Below are positions 22,897 through 31,714 of a stretch of 64,000 nt of DNA, piece by piece (position 1 is the first letter of the stretch; every line of letters begins with the position of its first letter). The notes under the pieces are model-generated. The model saw nothing but the letters and a program-made list of their open reading frames with translations, was not told the DNA's origin and searched no databases. This DNA is from an uncultured Bacteroidales bacterium (lineage in GTDB: Bacteria > Bacteroidota > Bacteroidia > Bacteroidales > P3): contig ONCC01000004.1 of assembly GCA_900316235.1 (NCBI GenBank), positions 1 to 64,000 on the forward strand. Direction: 5' to 3'. The position numbers and the translations under genes are program-made.

Positions 22897-25671
22897 ATGA
22901 AAAAAGCTTTAATGGTTTTGGGTTTTGCATTGTGCACCACCATGGCCTTTGCACAAACCACGGTTGCTCACCGCAACAACAGCAAGGTTACGGCTCAGAA
23001 GCCTGACCTCAATGCCCTCAAGGCTGCTGCCGAGCAGGTCGACTACAAGGCCTCCATCTTCACGAAGGATGCCACTTTCGACACCGTGTTCACTTTCGAC
23101 TTCGCCGATATGACCGGTATCGACACCGCCGGTTATGTCCAGCAGAACGATGTCATCGTCTACAATGACCATGACAGTGTTATGCGTACCAACTACAACA
23201 CCGTGCGTGTCCAGAACGAGGCATGGTGCAAATGGAGACACTACGCCAGCGACAACGACTTCAAGAGCCGTGCTGCCAGCGAGTATCCCATCACTCTGCA
23301 GGATTTCCAGGCTAACAACTGGTGGGTGACCAACTACACCGAAGGCGCCTTCATGCTCTTCTGCTATGACTATGACCAGGTGGCCACCGCCGGTATTGTC
23401 CACACCTACTTCACCCTCCCCGCCAAGACCCGTAGCGCTGCCAACAAGATGGTCCATGTGGCTCTCTCCCAGCTCTATTTCAAATACTATGACCAGTGCT
23501 TCGTTGACTATAAGATCAACGGCAAATGGTATGCCCGCGAGGTCAACGTGACCGGTGTCGACTGCGACGTCAACAGCAACGCTCCCCTCAACACCCGCTA
23601 TGTCATGCCCGTCAACCTGGCTTCCGAGACCAGCATCGAACTCCGTGTCCGTGTCTTCTCCGCCAAGCGTGGTTCCGCTTACGGTTACTACTGGTTCCTC
23701 AACAGCCTCTCCATCATCAGCGACAACCGTGCCATCTCCTGGGAGTTCAACCATTCCAGCACCTTTGACGGCTTCTATGGCATGATTCCCCAGGGTATGA
23801 ACATCCCTCTGACCTATGGCATCCAGGTGCGTAACACCTGCCAGCAGAGCCTTGGCAACGCCACCATTAAAATCACCAACGCCCCCGCCAACGGCACCTT
23901 CACCGAGGTGGCCTCCAGCACTCCCTGGACCATCCCCAGCGGCGATGTTGAGAGAGACTATCGCCTCTATATCAACGAGCGTGGCTTCCTTGCCAACACC
24001 TCCCACGACGACGACACCAGCTATGACTGGAATACCTATTCCTTCTATGACGATTGCGCCAACTACGGTGTGCAGGGTGCATACAGCGGCAACTACCAAG
24101 GCCGTGGCTTGAATACCCAGACCCCCGGTCAGAACTTCTACAGAACCATCGCCACCTGCGACAGCGCCAGCGGCACCAAGACCACTGTGGTTCGTGACTC
24201 CGTCCTCTACACTGTCTCCAGCAACCTGCAGTTCGATCCCGAGAATCCCTCCGATGCCAACCGCGTTGACGGTTACCGTTGGGCTCGCGATAACGGTATC
24301 ATCCCCTCCAACTCTTCCTTCAAGATTGGTTACAACTCCAGCCACTATATCGACCATCAGGACCAGGAGCAGAACGCCATGAAGGCTGGTTACCAGGTGA
24401 TGGTCCGTTATGTCACCGGTAACGAGATCCCTGAGGGTTATGTCTTCAAGGGTGTTGAGTATGTCCCCTCCACCGCTCTGCCTGCCGACCAGATGGTTGG
24501 TGCCTCCATCTACCCCATCATCATGGAGTCTGATGGCAGTGTCAGCTGGGAGGACGTCTCCTGCGGTATCGACAATTTGGTCTTCTCGGTTGACGAGGCT
24601 GCTGTGAGCAACCTGCCCCAGACCGGCTATCGTCTCCCCTCCGACCAGAACAACTATAGCGCCTTCAATGTCAAGTTCCTCGACGAGCCTGCCATCAAGA
24701 AGAACACTGCCTACTTCTTCGGCTATGTGCTGAACGACAACGCCACCTTCATGCTGAGCGCCCAGAAAAACAACTACAAACACAGTGATGACTCTGTTAC
24801 TTACTACTCGGAGAATCCCGTGACTAAGCCCTACAACCGTCAGAACTATCCCTTCTCCTACCTCGACATGCTTGTCTACGATCGCAATGGCTACGGTGTC
24901 AACAGAGATGGCTCCGAGAACCACTGGCTGATGGGCTGGAACATGGATAACTTTCCTATGATTCGCCCCATCATCGGCCCGGCCAGCGATGTTGAGCGTG
25001 TCAACATCATTGGTCTCTGCAACAACCTGCATGATGCCTCTGGCCACGATACCCTGGGTATCATCATCGAGCACAACGGCAATAACCTCTGTGGCCAAAT
25101 GGAAGATGTTGCTATGGGTTCTGTCCAGCTCTACAATATTCTGCCTCTCGCCGAGGTTGACCACACCGTCATCGACCAAGTCCTCTTGGATGGCGTCGCT
25201 CTGACTCCCCACTCCAGCGACTACCAGCCCACCGAAGAGGACACCTGGGTGCTCTATCAGATTGAGTACAACGTGCCCGACACCATCACCGAGGGTAACA
25301 CCATCCTCTATGGCCGTTATCGTTACCAGCTTCGTTGCTACGGTGTCGATGCTCGCGATGGCGGTCACACCATCAGCGCCACCTTCCACTATGAGCCCTA
25401 CGACCTTACCGGTATCGATCCCGTTGATCCCGAGGTGCGCTTCAGCGTGGCTCCCAACCCCGCCACTTCCACTGTAAAGGTGAAAGTTGCCGGTGTTGAA
25501 GGCATGGTCAACTGCAGCATTCTCGACATGAGCGGCCGCGTGGTTTACAACCGCGATATCAATGCCGCTGCTGAGACGACCATCAACGTCAGCAGCATCC
25601 CTGCCGGCGCCTACTTCGTCCGCATCACCAACAACAGCTTCAGCAAGATCGAGAAACTCATCATCAAGTAA
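22897..25671 (+). CDS. Large T9SS-secreted surface protein
   Basis: 924 aa. Signal peptide MKKALMVLGFALCTTMAFAQ, then a long beta-rich, Asn/Asp/Tyr/Thr-rich mature region without a recognised catalytic motif, and a C-terminal T9SS type A sorting domain (VAPNPATSTVKVKV, ILDMSGRVVYN, PAGAYFVRI, KIEKLIIK) in about the last 75 residues. Function unknown; the body may bind glycans or protein. The ATG at 22897 is chosen for the signal peptide; the open frame extends 34 codons further upstream but those residues are unlike a signal. Codon use is extremely C-biased at third positions, as in highly expressed genes. Own promoter and a strong terminator show it is monocistronic. Confidence 0.85.
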   Translation: MKKALMVLGFALCTTMAFAQTTVAHRNNSKVTAQKPDLNALKAAAEQVDYKASIFTKDATFDTVFTFDFADMTGIDTAGYVQQNDVIVYNDHDSVMRTNYNTVRVQNEAWCKWRHYASDNDFKSRAASEYPITLQDFQANNWWVTNYTEGAFMLFCYDYDQVATAGIVHTYFTLPAKTRSAANKMVHVALSQLYFKYYDQCFVDYKINGKWYAREVNVTGVDCDVNSNAPLNTRYVMPVNLASETSIELRVRVFSAKRGSAYGYYWFLNSLSIISDNRAISWEFNHSSTFDGFYGMIPQGMNIPLTYGIQVRNTCQQSLGNATIKITNAPANGTFTEVASSTPWTIPSGDVERDYRLYINERGFLANTSHDDDTSYDWNTYSFYDDCANYGVQGAYSGNYQGRGLNTQTPGQNFYRTIATCDSASGTKTTVVRDSVLYTVSSNLQFDPENPSDANRVDGYRWARDNGIIPSNSSFKIGYNSSHYIDHQDQEQNAMKAGYQVMVRYVTGNEIPEGYVFKGVEYVPSTALPADQMVGASIYPIIMESDGSVSWEDVSCGIDNLVFSVDEAAVSNLPQTGYRLPSDQNNYSAFNVKFLDEPAIKKNTAYFFGYVLNDNATFMLSAQKNNYKHSDDSVTYYSENPVTKPYNRQNYPFSYLDMLVYDRNGYGVNRDGSENHWLMGWNMDNFPMIRPIIGPASDVERVNIIGLCNNLHDASGHDTLGIIIEHNGNNLCGQMEDVAMGSVQLYNILPLAEVDHTVIDQVLLDGVALTPHSSDYQPTEEDTWVLYQIEYNVPDTITEGNTILYGRYRYQLRCYGVDARDGGHTISATFHYEPYDLTGIDPVDPEVRFSVAPNPATSTVKVKVAGVEGMVNCSILDMSGRVVYNRDINAAAETTINVSSIPAGAYFVRITNNSFSKIEKLIIK

Positions 25672-25686
25672 GTTTCCGCTTGATAC

Positions 25687-25722
25687 AAAAAAGAGGGCTC
25701 CCAATCGGGAGCCCTCTTTTTT
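25687..25722. terminator. Strong terminator after the T9SS gene
   Basis: Perfect 16-bp arms (25687-25702 and 25707-25722; AAAAAAGAGGGCTCCC and complement) with the loop AATC and flanking A/T runs. It can serve both the T9SS gene and the convergent yicC. Confidence 0.95.
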
Positions 25723-25762
25723 TCTAGGATATCCTAGGGAAGCCTAGGCTTCCCTAGGAGTT
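25723..25762. repeat. Period-10 palindromic array
   Basis: Four 10-bp units TCTAGGATAT, CCTAGGGAAG, CCTAGGCTTC, CCTAGGAGTT. Bases 25732-25745 and 25746-25759 are perfect 14-bp inverted arms with no spacer. It abuts the terminator on one side and reaches the stop codon of yicC (25761-25763) on the other. Confidence 0.85.
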
Positions 25763-26636
25763 ATAAGACGTTGCCGAGTTGTTCCTTTATCTTCTCCAGC
25801 TCGTCTTTCATCTCGACGACGATCTTCTGGATGCCGGCATGGTTGGCCTTGGAGCCTGTGGTGTTGATCTCGCGCCCCATCTCCTGTGCCACGAAGCCCA
25901 ACTTTTTGCCACAGGAGGGCTCGTCGGCCATGGTCTGGCGGAAGTAGTCGATGTGTTTCTGCAGGCGCACTTTCTCCTCAGTGATGTCGAGTTTCTCGAG
26001 ATAGTAGATGAGTTCCTGCTCGAAGCGGTTCTCGTCGACGTCCTTGATGGCGGCATCGGCCATGTAACGTTTGATGCGCTCCTTGGCGGTGTCGATGCGC
26101 TCGCCTTCGAGGGCGGGGATTTGGCGAAGCTTCTCCTCGATGAGGTCGACATGCTTGTGGAAGTCCACCTCCAGGACTGCCCCTTCGTGGCTGCGGAACT
26201 GGTCGCAGAGGTCGATGGCTCGCTGCAGGTCGGCGCTGACCACGGCCCAGTCGTCGTCGCTAATCTCGTTGTCGGCAGCGCTGTTCCAGATGTCGCTCAT
26301 GGAGAGGAGGCTGTTGAAGAGTGCCGGTCGGCTGTCGGCGCCGATGGCGGCAAGGCTGTCGGCTACAGGGTAGAGGGCGTTGAAACGCGATACTAATAGG
26401 TCGCGGTTGAAGGTGGCGCCTTCGGCACTGCCGTTTTCCTCAGTGAAGTAGCACTCCACCTTGCCACGCTCCAGACGGCCCAGCATGGTGCGGATGTCGA
26501 GTTCGCGCGAGCGGTAGGCGGCAGGGACCTTGACGATGAGGTCGAGCTGCTTGCTGTTGAGGGTCTTGATTTCTATGTTCACTTTCTTGTCGCCAAGGGT
26601 AGACTGCACCTTGGCATAGCCAGTCATTGATTTCAT
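25761..26636 (-). CDS. yicC: YicC/YloC family endoribonuclease
   Basis: 291 aa, full family length, beginning MKSMTGYAKV and with IEIKTLNSKQLDLIVKVP at the N-terminus and the conserved C-terminal block FVAQEMGREINTTGSKA. Members are RNases acting on small RNAs or mRNAs; the exact target here is unknown. It is convergent with the T9SS gene and lies 3 bp after apbE on the same strand, so it is likely cotranscribed with apbE. Confidence 0.93.
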   Translation of the reverse strand: MKSMTGYAKVQSTLGDKKVNIEIKTLNSKQLDLIVKVPAAYRSRELDIRTMLGRLERGKVECYFTEENGSAEGATFNRDLLVSRFNALYPVADSLAAIGADSRPALFNSLLSMSDIWNSAADNEISDDDWAVVSADLQRAIDLCDQFRSHEGAVLEVDFHKHVDLIEEKLRQIPALEGERIDTAKERIKRYMADAAIKDVDENRFEQELIYYLEKLDITEEKVRLQKHIDYFRQTMADEPSCGKKLGFVAQEMGREINTTGSKANHAGIQKIVVEMKDELEKIKEQLGNVL

Positions 26637-26639
26637 ATA

Positions 26640-27677
26640 TTATTCATTTAATTTGTTCCATTCTTTTGTGGCGTAGGTTTTCATGACGCCGCAGGAGTCG
26701 TAGATGAAGAACACGGCGCCGGTGCCGGGACCGTCGGGATGGGCGGCGATGAAGCGTTTGGCATTGTCGAGTCCCATGACCATGTAGGCCGTAGCCATGG
26801 CGTCGGCCAACCAGCATTCCTTCTCGACGACCGAGGCGCTGAGGAGCGTGTGGGTGACGGGACGGCCGGTGGAGGGATCGATGGTGTGGGAGTATTTCAC
26901 GCCCTCTTTCTCGTAGTATTTTCGGTAGCTGCCCGAGGTGACCACCGACTGGTCGGTCAGGGGGATGGCGGTCTCGACGACGGGTGCGCTGAGGCTGTCT
27001 TCGGCGGGACGCTCGATGCCCACCCGCCAGGGGCTTCCATCGGCCTTGCGGCCATGGGCGATAACTTCGCCACCGATGTCGACGAGATAGTTGTCGATAT
27101 TGTGGCTTGCGAGGAAGCGGGCCACGAGGTCGGAGGCATAGCCTTGGGCGATGGCGTTGAAGTCGAGCTCGGTGGCGGGACACTCTTTGACGAGGCGGCC
27201 GGCGGGGCTGATTTCCACGGCGGCATGGGAGGCTTTCATGAGGTCGGCCAGCATGGCGCTGTCGGGTTCGCAGCGCTTCTTGAAGCTGAAGCCCCAGGTC
27301 TGCACCAGACGTCCTACGCGGCAGTCGAAGGCTCCTTGCGTGTAATGGTTAATATATAATGAATAGCGTAGCAGGCTGTCGAGGACTGCGTCGAGGCTGT
27401 CGGTGAGGTTGGCGTTGAGGCGTCGCAGGAGCGAGCTGTCGACCCAGAGGGAGGCCGAGAGGTCGAAGGCGGCGAGGAGGGAGTCGATTTGGGGCTGGAA
27501 GTTGCGCTGCTGGGCGTCGTAATAGAGGATGCTGTAGTAGGTACCCTGGGCTTCGCCGTAGAGGCGCACGGGCTCCTGCTGGCGGCAGGAGGCAAAGAGG
27601 AGCGCGAGGACTGCTGCTAGCAAAAAGCGTCCGGCACCAAGGTGCCGAACGCTTCTGTTTTTATAATATTTATTCAT
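26640..27677 (-). CDS. apbE: FAD:protein FMN transferase (lipoprotein)
   Basis: 345 aa. ApbE attaches FMN to Thr residues of redox proteins such as NqrC/RnfG in the periplasm. Lipobox LFASC (Cys31); family motifs IAQGYASDLVARFL, VDIGGEVIAHG, SYRKYYEKEGVKYSHTIDP, followed by STGRPV and the C-terminal LADAMATAYMVMG. The start codon shares a base with the stop of the T9SS gene upstream. Residues 9-18, within the signal peptide, are encoded by a hairpin followed by five T that has the shape of a terminator, so expression may be attenuated. No later start codon would give a usable signal. Confidence 0.93.
   Translation of the reverse strand: MNKYYKNRSVRHLGAGRFLLAAVLALLFASCRQQEPVRLYGEAQGTYYSILYYDAQQRNFQPQIDSLLAAFDLSASLWVDSSLLRRLNANLTDSLDAVLDSLLRYSLYINHYTQGAFDCRVGRLVQTWGFSFKKRCEPDSAMLADLMKASHAAVEISPAGRLVKECPATELDFNAIAQGYASDLVARFLASHNIDNYLVDIGGEVIAHGRKADGSPWRVGIERPAEDSLSAPVVETAIPLTDQSVVTSGSYRKYYEKEGVKYSHTIDPSTGRPVTHTLLSASVVEKECWLADAMATAYMVMGLDNAKRFIAAHPDGPGTGAVFFIYDSCGVMKTYATKEWNKLNE
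27621..27654 (-). terminator. Terminator-like hairpin inside the apbE signal-peptide region
   Basis: Arms 27625-27638 and 27641-27654 (14 bp, one mismatch) with a 2-nt loop, followed on the minus strand by TTTTTG. It lies about 25 bp after the stop of the T9SS cargo gene, where that gene's terminator would be expected, but within apbE. Confidence 0.6.
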
Positions 27678-29602
27678 TATTTATTGACAATGAATTTGCG
27701 GGTGGCCTGCTCGCCGTTGAGGGACTGGATTTGGAGAGTGTAGGAACCCACGGACAGGGCGCCGAGGTCGAGCTGTGTGCTGGTGGCGTCGACGTCGTGA
27801 CGGAGGACCTGCTGGCCAATGGCGTTGTAGATGACAATCTGCTTGATGCCGTCGGCAGTCTCAACATTGAGGTAGCGGCTGGTGGGGTTGGGGTAGAGGT
27901 TGACGTTGAGGGTCTCCACATCATCGATACCCAGAGTGTAGGTGATGGTAATCCAGTTGTTGGCCACGCAGGAGTGACCGTTCACATGGCTGGTGGTCTC
28001 GAGGTGGATGTCGGTGTTTCTGTCGACGGTGACGCTCACGGAGTCGCTGGTGCTGAAGGGAGTGGCGGCATTGTCTTTGAACCATTTGTAGGTGTTGTGG
28101 TCGCTGGGGTTGTCAGAGATTTTCAGGACGGCGACATTGGTGGAGTCGGGGTTGAGGTGCCAGTTGCCCACGATGGAGACCTCGGGGGTGTAGTTGACGG
28201 TGAGAACGAGTCTGCCGATGGAGTCGCAGCCTTCAGCGTTTTTGATGCTGTCAAGGACAACGTCCTTAGTGGTGCTTGAGGTGTAGGTCTCACCGGTGAA
28301 AGGCCAGAAATAGCTGTCGCAGGCAATCTCGTTATAATTTTTGACGGATTTGTGTTTGATGGTTACGATAACACGGGCGACGGAGTCGTAGCAGTAGGTG
28401 CCGTAGGTGACGTGGCGGACGAGGGTGGTGTCGACGCTCTTGGTGATGACGCGCTGGAGGTTGCTGAACATAAACTCATATTTGTCGCAGGCGACAGTGT
28501 CGACGACATAGTCACGGGTGAGGATCTCCACGGTGTCGACAGTGAGTTTCAGGGTGTGGTAAGTGCGGCAGCGGGTGTTGAAGTGGGTGGAATAGAGCGT
28601 GTCGCCATACATGTTGGTGTCGTAGATGCCGCTGACATAGAAGGTGTCGCGGTCGTTGAGGCCGGCGATACCTTCATGGGAGATGTAGGAGTAGACGTAA
28701 CTCTCGCAGGCTTGCTTGAGGACGGTGTCGTGGATGGAGGTGATGGTCAGGTTGAGGTACTGGTTGTCGGTGCAGCCGTTGGAGATTTTGGTGTGGGAGT
28801 AGATGCCGCCGAGGGCCTTGCCGTCGGCAGTGTCGGTGGTGATGATCACGTCGTGGACGCTCCATCTGTAGGTGCCGCAGTTCTCCACGTAGGTGGTGTC
28901 ATTTTGGATGCTATCGAAACTGACGATGTGGATAGCCATAAGGCTGTCGCAGTTGCCCATGGTGGTCTTGCCGACGCCATAGATGGTGTCGTCGACATTG
29001 GAGAAAGAGTAGGTGTTTTCGAGCCATGTGATGCGGCAGCCGCCCGTGGTGTCGCGGATGACGACAGCGGCGGTGTCAAGCATGCTGCTGACGATGGTGA
29101 GGTGGATGCCATAGGCGTGGCAGTCAGTGGTGGTCGTGGCGGTGTCGAGGTGGATGTAGTCGCCGCTGACGGTCAGCGTATCATTATGGAAGAAGAACGT
29201 GTCGCAGGCGGCTTCGGTCGTCCACGTGGTGTCGGGACCATTCAAGGTGACCTGGATTTTCACGATGCTATCGCACTGGCCAGTCATGTGGATAGTATCG
29301 AGGTATTCGCCAGCGGTTTCCCAGATTTTGTTATTCCAAGAGGCAACGCAGTTGCCGGTGATTTCGCGGGCGTTAACGGTGTCGTAGTTGAGGGAACGCA
29401 CGGTGAGGTTGAGCACGTAGTTGCTGTCGCCTTGCGTGTAGACGAGGAAGGTGTCACGCTCGTAGGTGACGTTGTTGACGGGCCACAGGTAGCTACCGCA
29501 AACAGTGGTGTCGGTGGTGAAGACAGCGCCGGCCTTGCTCTGACCGAAAGCCATGGGCATGCATACAATGGCCAATAACAGACTCAATAATGCTTTTTTC
29601 AT
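27677..29602 (-). CDS. T9SS-secreted repeat protein
   Basis: 641 aa. Signal peptide MKKALLSLLLAIVCMPMAFGQ; body of degenerate repeats of about 60-90 residues with recurring Cys-Asp-Ser/Thr-Tyr-x-Trp motifs (CGSYLWPVNN, CDSYFWPFTG, CGTYRWSVHD) and Val/Thr-rich strands, a pattern of Bacteroidales adhesin-like surface proteins; C-terminal T9SS type A domain (VNLYPNPTSRYLNVE, IYNAIGQQV, YTLQIQSLNG, KFIVNK). Function unknown; probably surface display or biofilm. Promoter at 29715-29722 gives a leader of about 105 nt. Confidence 0.8.
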   Translation of the reverse strand: MKKALLSLLLAIVCMPMAFGQSKAGAVFTTDTTVCGSYLWPVNNVTYERDTFLVYTQGDSNYVLNLTVRSLNYDTVNAREITGNCVASWNNKIWETAGEYLDTIHMTGQCDSIVKIQVTLNGPDTTWTTEAACDTFFFHNDTLTVSGDYIHLDTATTTTDCHAYGIHLTIVSSMLDTAAVVIRDTTGGCRITWLENTYSFSNVDDTIYGVGKTTMGNCDSLMAIHIVSFDSIQNDTTYVENCGTYRWSVHDVIITTDTADGKALGGIYSHTKISNGCTDNQYLNLTITSIHDTVLKQACESYVYSYISHEGIAGLNDRDTFYVSGIYDTNMYGDTLYSTHFNTRCRTYHTLKLTVDTVEILTRDYVVDTVACDKYEFMFSNLQRVITKSVDTTLVRHVTYGTYCYDSVARVIVTIKHKSVKNYNEIACDSYFWPFTGETYTSSTTKDVVLDSIKNAEGCDSIGRLVLTVNYTPEVSIVGNWHLNPDSTNVAVLKISDNPSDHNTYKWFKDNAATPFSTSDSVSVTVDRNTDIHLETTSHVNGHSCVANNWITITYTLGIDDVETLNVNLYPNPTSRYLNVETADGIKQIVIYNAIGQQVLRHDVDATSTQLDLGALSVGSYTLQIQSLNGEQATRKFIVNK

Positions 29603-29714
29603 CTTGTTAGTTTGTATTTTATATTATTATTATTCCTTATTGTTTTATATAACAATTTGTCATATAATTCGTTGCATCAACGGAGGCGTAATCTTCGCCG
29701 TCAAGAACAACATG

Positions 29715-29722
29715 CAAAGATA
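29715..29722 (-). promoter_or_regulatory. -7 element for the T9SS repeat-protein gene
   Basis: Minus strand TATCTTTG (plus CAAAGATA), an exact TAnnTTTG match, about 113 nt upstream of the start codon at 29602. Confidence 0.65.
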
Positions 29723-29771
29723 ACACTTTTTTTCGGAACGAACAGAAATTTGTTGAAAAATCTGCTTTTTT

Positions 29772-31196
29772 TTAAGATTTTAACACCAGCTCGGCGATGT
29801 TTTCGACGTGTTGGGTGTGGGGGAACATGTCGACGGGTTGGATTCGGCGGACCTCGTAACGTTCACTGAGCATCTGAAGGTCACGGGCTTGGGTGGCGGG
29901 ATTGCAACTGACGTAGACGATTTTCCTGGGAGCTGTGGTGAGGAGCTGTGCCACCACCTTCTCGTGCATTCCGGCGCGTGGGGGGTCGGTGACCACCACA
30001 TCCGGTCGGCCGTTGGCGGCGATGAACTCCTCGGTGAGGACCTGCGCCATGTCTCCGGCATAGAAGCGGGTGTTGTCGAAGCCGTTGAGACGGGCGTTGA
30101 CTTTGGCGTCTGCGATGGCCTCTTCGACATATTCGATGCCTACCACCTGCCGGCATTTGTCAGCCAGAAACAGGGCGATGGTACCGGTGCCGGTGTAGAG
30201 GTCGTAGAGAGTGTCTTCGGGTTGCAGCTCTGCCAACTCGGCGACGAAACTGTAGAGCCGTTGCGCCTGGGCGGAGTTGGTCTGGTAGAACGACTTGGGA
30301 TTGATGATGAATTTCAGTTCCTTGCCACCGTTATAGCCGGCCATGTGTTCCTCTATATGGTCGCTGCCGCGGTAGGTTACCACGGTCTGGTCGCTGTAGG
30401 AGTCGTTGAGTTTGGTGTTGACGATGTATTGTAGTGAGGTGATTTGCGGGAAGCGCTCAGCGAGCATGTCGAGCAGCGGGAAGAGACGCCCGGAATCCTC
30501 CTGCGCCACGACGACGATAACCATCCAGTGGCCCGTGGAGGTGTTGCGGATGACGAGGTTGCGCAGGAATCCTGTATGGTTGCGTATGTCGTAGTAGTCG
30601 AGGTGGTGGCTTAGGGCGTAGTCGCGCACGGCGAGGCGTATCTGGTTGCTGGGGTCGGCCTGAAGGGCGCAATGCTCGATATTGAGGACCTTGTCGAATA
30701 GTTGCGGGATATGGAATCCCAGGGCTCCATGACTTTCGGTGCCCTGCTGCATCTCTTCCGCGGTGCGCCAGGCTTTGGTAGAGAAGGTGAACTCCAGCTT
30801 GTTGCGGTAGTAGTAGATGTTTTCCGAGCCACAGATGGGGCGCATGCCGGAACAGTCGATGTTCCCCAGACGCTCGAGGTTGTCACGCACCTGACGCTGC
30901 TTGGCTTCTAGTTGGGAGTCATAGTTGAGGGCTTGCCATTTGCACCCTCCGCAGACACCGAAATGGGGACAACGGGGCTCCACGCGGAGGTCGGAATAGC
31001 TGTGGAACTTCACGGCACGTCCTTCGGCATAGCTCTTTTTCTTCTTGTAGAGTTGTATGTCAACGACATCTCCCGGCACGACAAATGGCACGAAGATGAC
31101 TAGCCCGTCGACTTTCGCGATAGCCATGCCTTCGGCTCCGGCGTCACTGATTGTGACCTGCTCCAGTAGTGGCAACTCCCTGTTTCTTCTTCCCAT
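29772..31196 (-). CDS. rlmD: 23S rRNA (uracil-5-)-methyltransferase, RlmD/RumA type
   Basis: 474 aa. An N-terminal TRAM domain (EGMAIAKVDGLVIFVPFVVP) binds RNA; [4Fe-4S] cysteines C76, C82, C85 (CPHFGVCGGC) plus a later Cys; SAM-binding region LYDLYTGTGTIALFLA; motif VTDPPRAGMHEKVV; nucleophilic Cys in YVSCNPATQARDL. It makes m5U in 23S rRNA (or tRNA; the exact position is not decidable by sight). It is downstream of rpmH, separated by a terminator. Confidence 0.93.
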   Translation of the reverse strand: MGRRNRELPLLEQVTISDAGAEGMAIAKVDGLVIFVPFVVPGDVVDIQLYKKKKSYAEGRAVKFHSYSDLRVEPRCPHFGVCGGCKWQALNYDSQLEAKQRQVRDNLERLGNIDCSGMRPICGSENIYYYRNKLEFTFSTKAWRTAEEMQQGTESHGALGFHIPQLFDKVLNIEHCALQADPSNQIRLAVRDYALSHHLDYYDIRNHTGFLRNLVIRNTSTGHWMVIVVVAQEDSGRLFPLLDMLAERFPQITSLQYIVNTKLNDSYSDQTVVTYRGSDHIEEHMAGYNGGKELKFIINPKSFYQTNSAQAQRLYSFVAELAELQPEDTLYDLYTGTGTIALFLADKCRQVVGIEYVEEAIADAKVNARLNGFDNTRFYAGDMAQVLTEEFIAANGRPDVVVTDPPRAGMHEKVVAQLLTTAPRKIVYVSCNPATQARDLQMLSERYEVRRIQPVDMFPHTQHVENIAELVLKS

Positions 31197-31226
31197 GGTG
31201 AATTGTTTTTAGCGGTTGGGTAAAAA

Positions 31227-31253
31227 AAAAGAAGTATCCTCAATACTTCTTTT
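31227..31253 (-). terminator. Terminator after rpmH
   Basis: Arms AAAAGAAGTAT (31227-31237) and ATACTTCTTTT (31243-31253) around a 5-nt loop; on the minus strand it ends in nine T. It separates rpmH from rlmD. Confidence 0.85.
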
Positions 31254-31299
31254 CCCTTTGCAATGCCTTTTCTGTCTCCATGCTTGTTGGAGAACGAGT

Positions 31300-31446
31300 T
31301 TAGCGCTCGTCAGAAACGGTCAGTCTTTTTCTGCCTTTTCTGCGGCGTGCGGCCAGCACTTTTCTACCGTTGGCGGTAGACATTCTCTTGCGGAAACCGT
31401 GCTTGTTTGCTCTTTTTCTCAGTGACGGTTGGAATGTTCTTTTCAT
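31300..31446 (-). CDS. rpmH: 50S ribosomal protein L34
   Basis: 48-aa highly basic protein beginning [18 protein letters not shown] and containing the L34 signature ([19 protein letters not shown]). Start at 31444-31446, stop at 31300-31302. It has its own -7 element at 31492-31499 and terminator at 31227-31253. The usual rnpA and dnaA neighbours are absent, which is normal for Bacteroidota. Confidence 0.97.
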   Translation of the reverse strand: MKRTFQPSLRKRANKHGFRKRMSTANGRKVLAARRRKGRKRLTVSDER

Positions 31447-31491
31447 GTTTCAGCTATATTTTTGTTTCTTTTTTCGTCAAATTTGAGTTTG

Positions 31492-31499
31492 CAAAAGTA
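31492..31499 (-). promoter_or_regulatory. -7 element for rpmH
   Basis: Minus strand TACTTTTG, matching TAnnTTTG; the leader to the rpmH ATG would be about 40 nt. Confidence 0.65.
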
Positions 31500-31625
31500 C
31501 ACATTTTTTTTGAATTGTTGATAAAAATTTCTTTCCCGGAAATCTTTTTTGCTTGCAAATATCTGTCTTTCAGTGGTTAGTATATGTAAAATAAATTCTT
31601 TTTTTTCTGTTTGAAAAATTATTTG

Positions 31626-31633
31626 TACATTTG
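31626..31633 (+). promoter_or_regulatory. -7 element for the TPR-like gene upstream of secG
   Basis: TACATTTG matches TAnnTTTG; leader of about 75 nt to ATG 31715. The 268-bp gap 31447-31714 holds this and the divergent rpmH promoter and no gene. Confidence 0.6.
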
Positions 31634-31714
31634 CAAATCCATTTTTCAATGTGAAAAGTTGTTAATTGGAACTTTTTTAGAGAAGTAGAACAAAGAAAAA
31701 CGCAGCCGTCAAAT

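Noticed and set aside
31447..31714. Replication origin or dnaA boxes near rpmH
   Set aside because: No dnaA, rnpA or gidA neighbours and no repeated TTATNCACA-like boxes were found in the gap.
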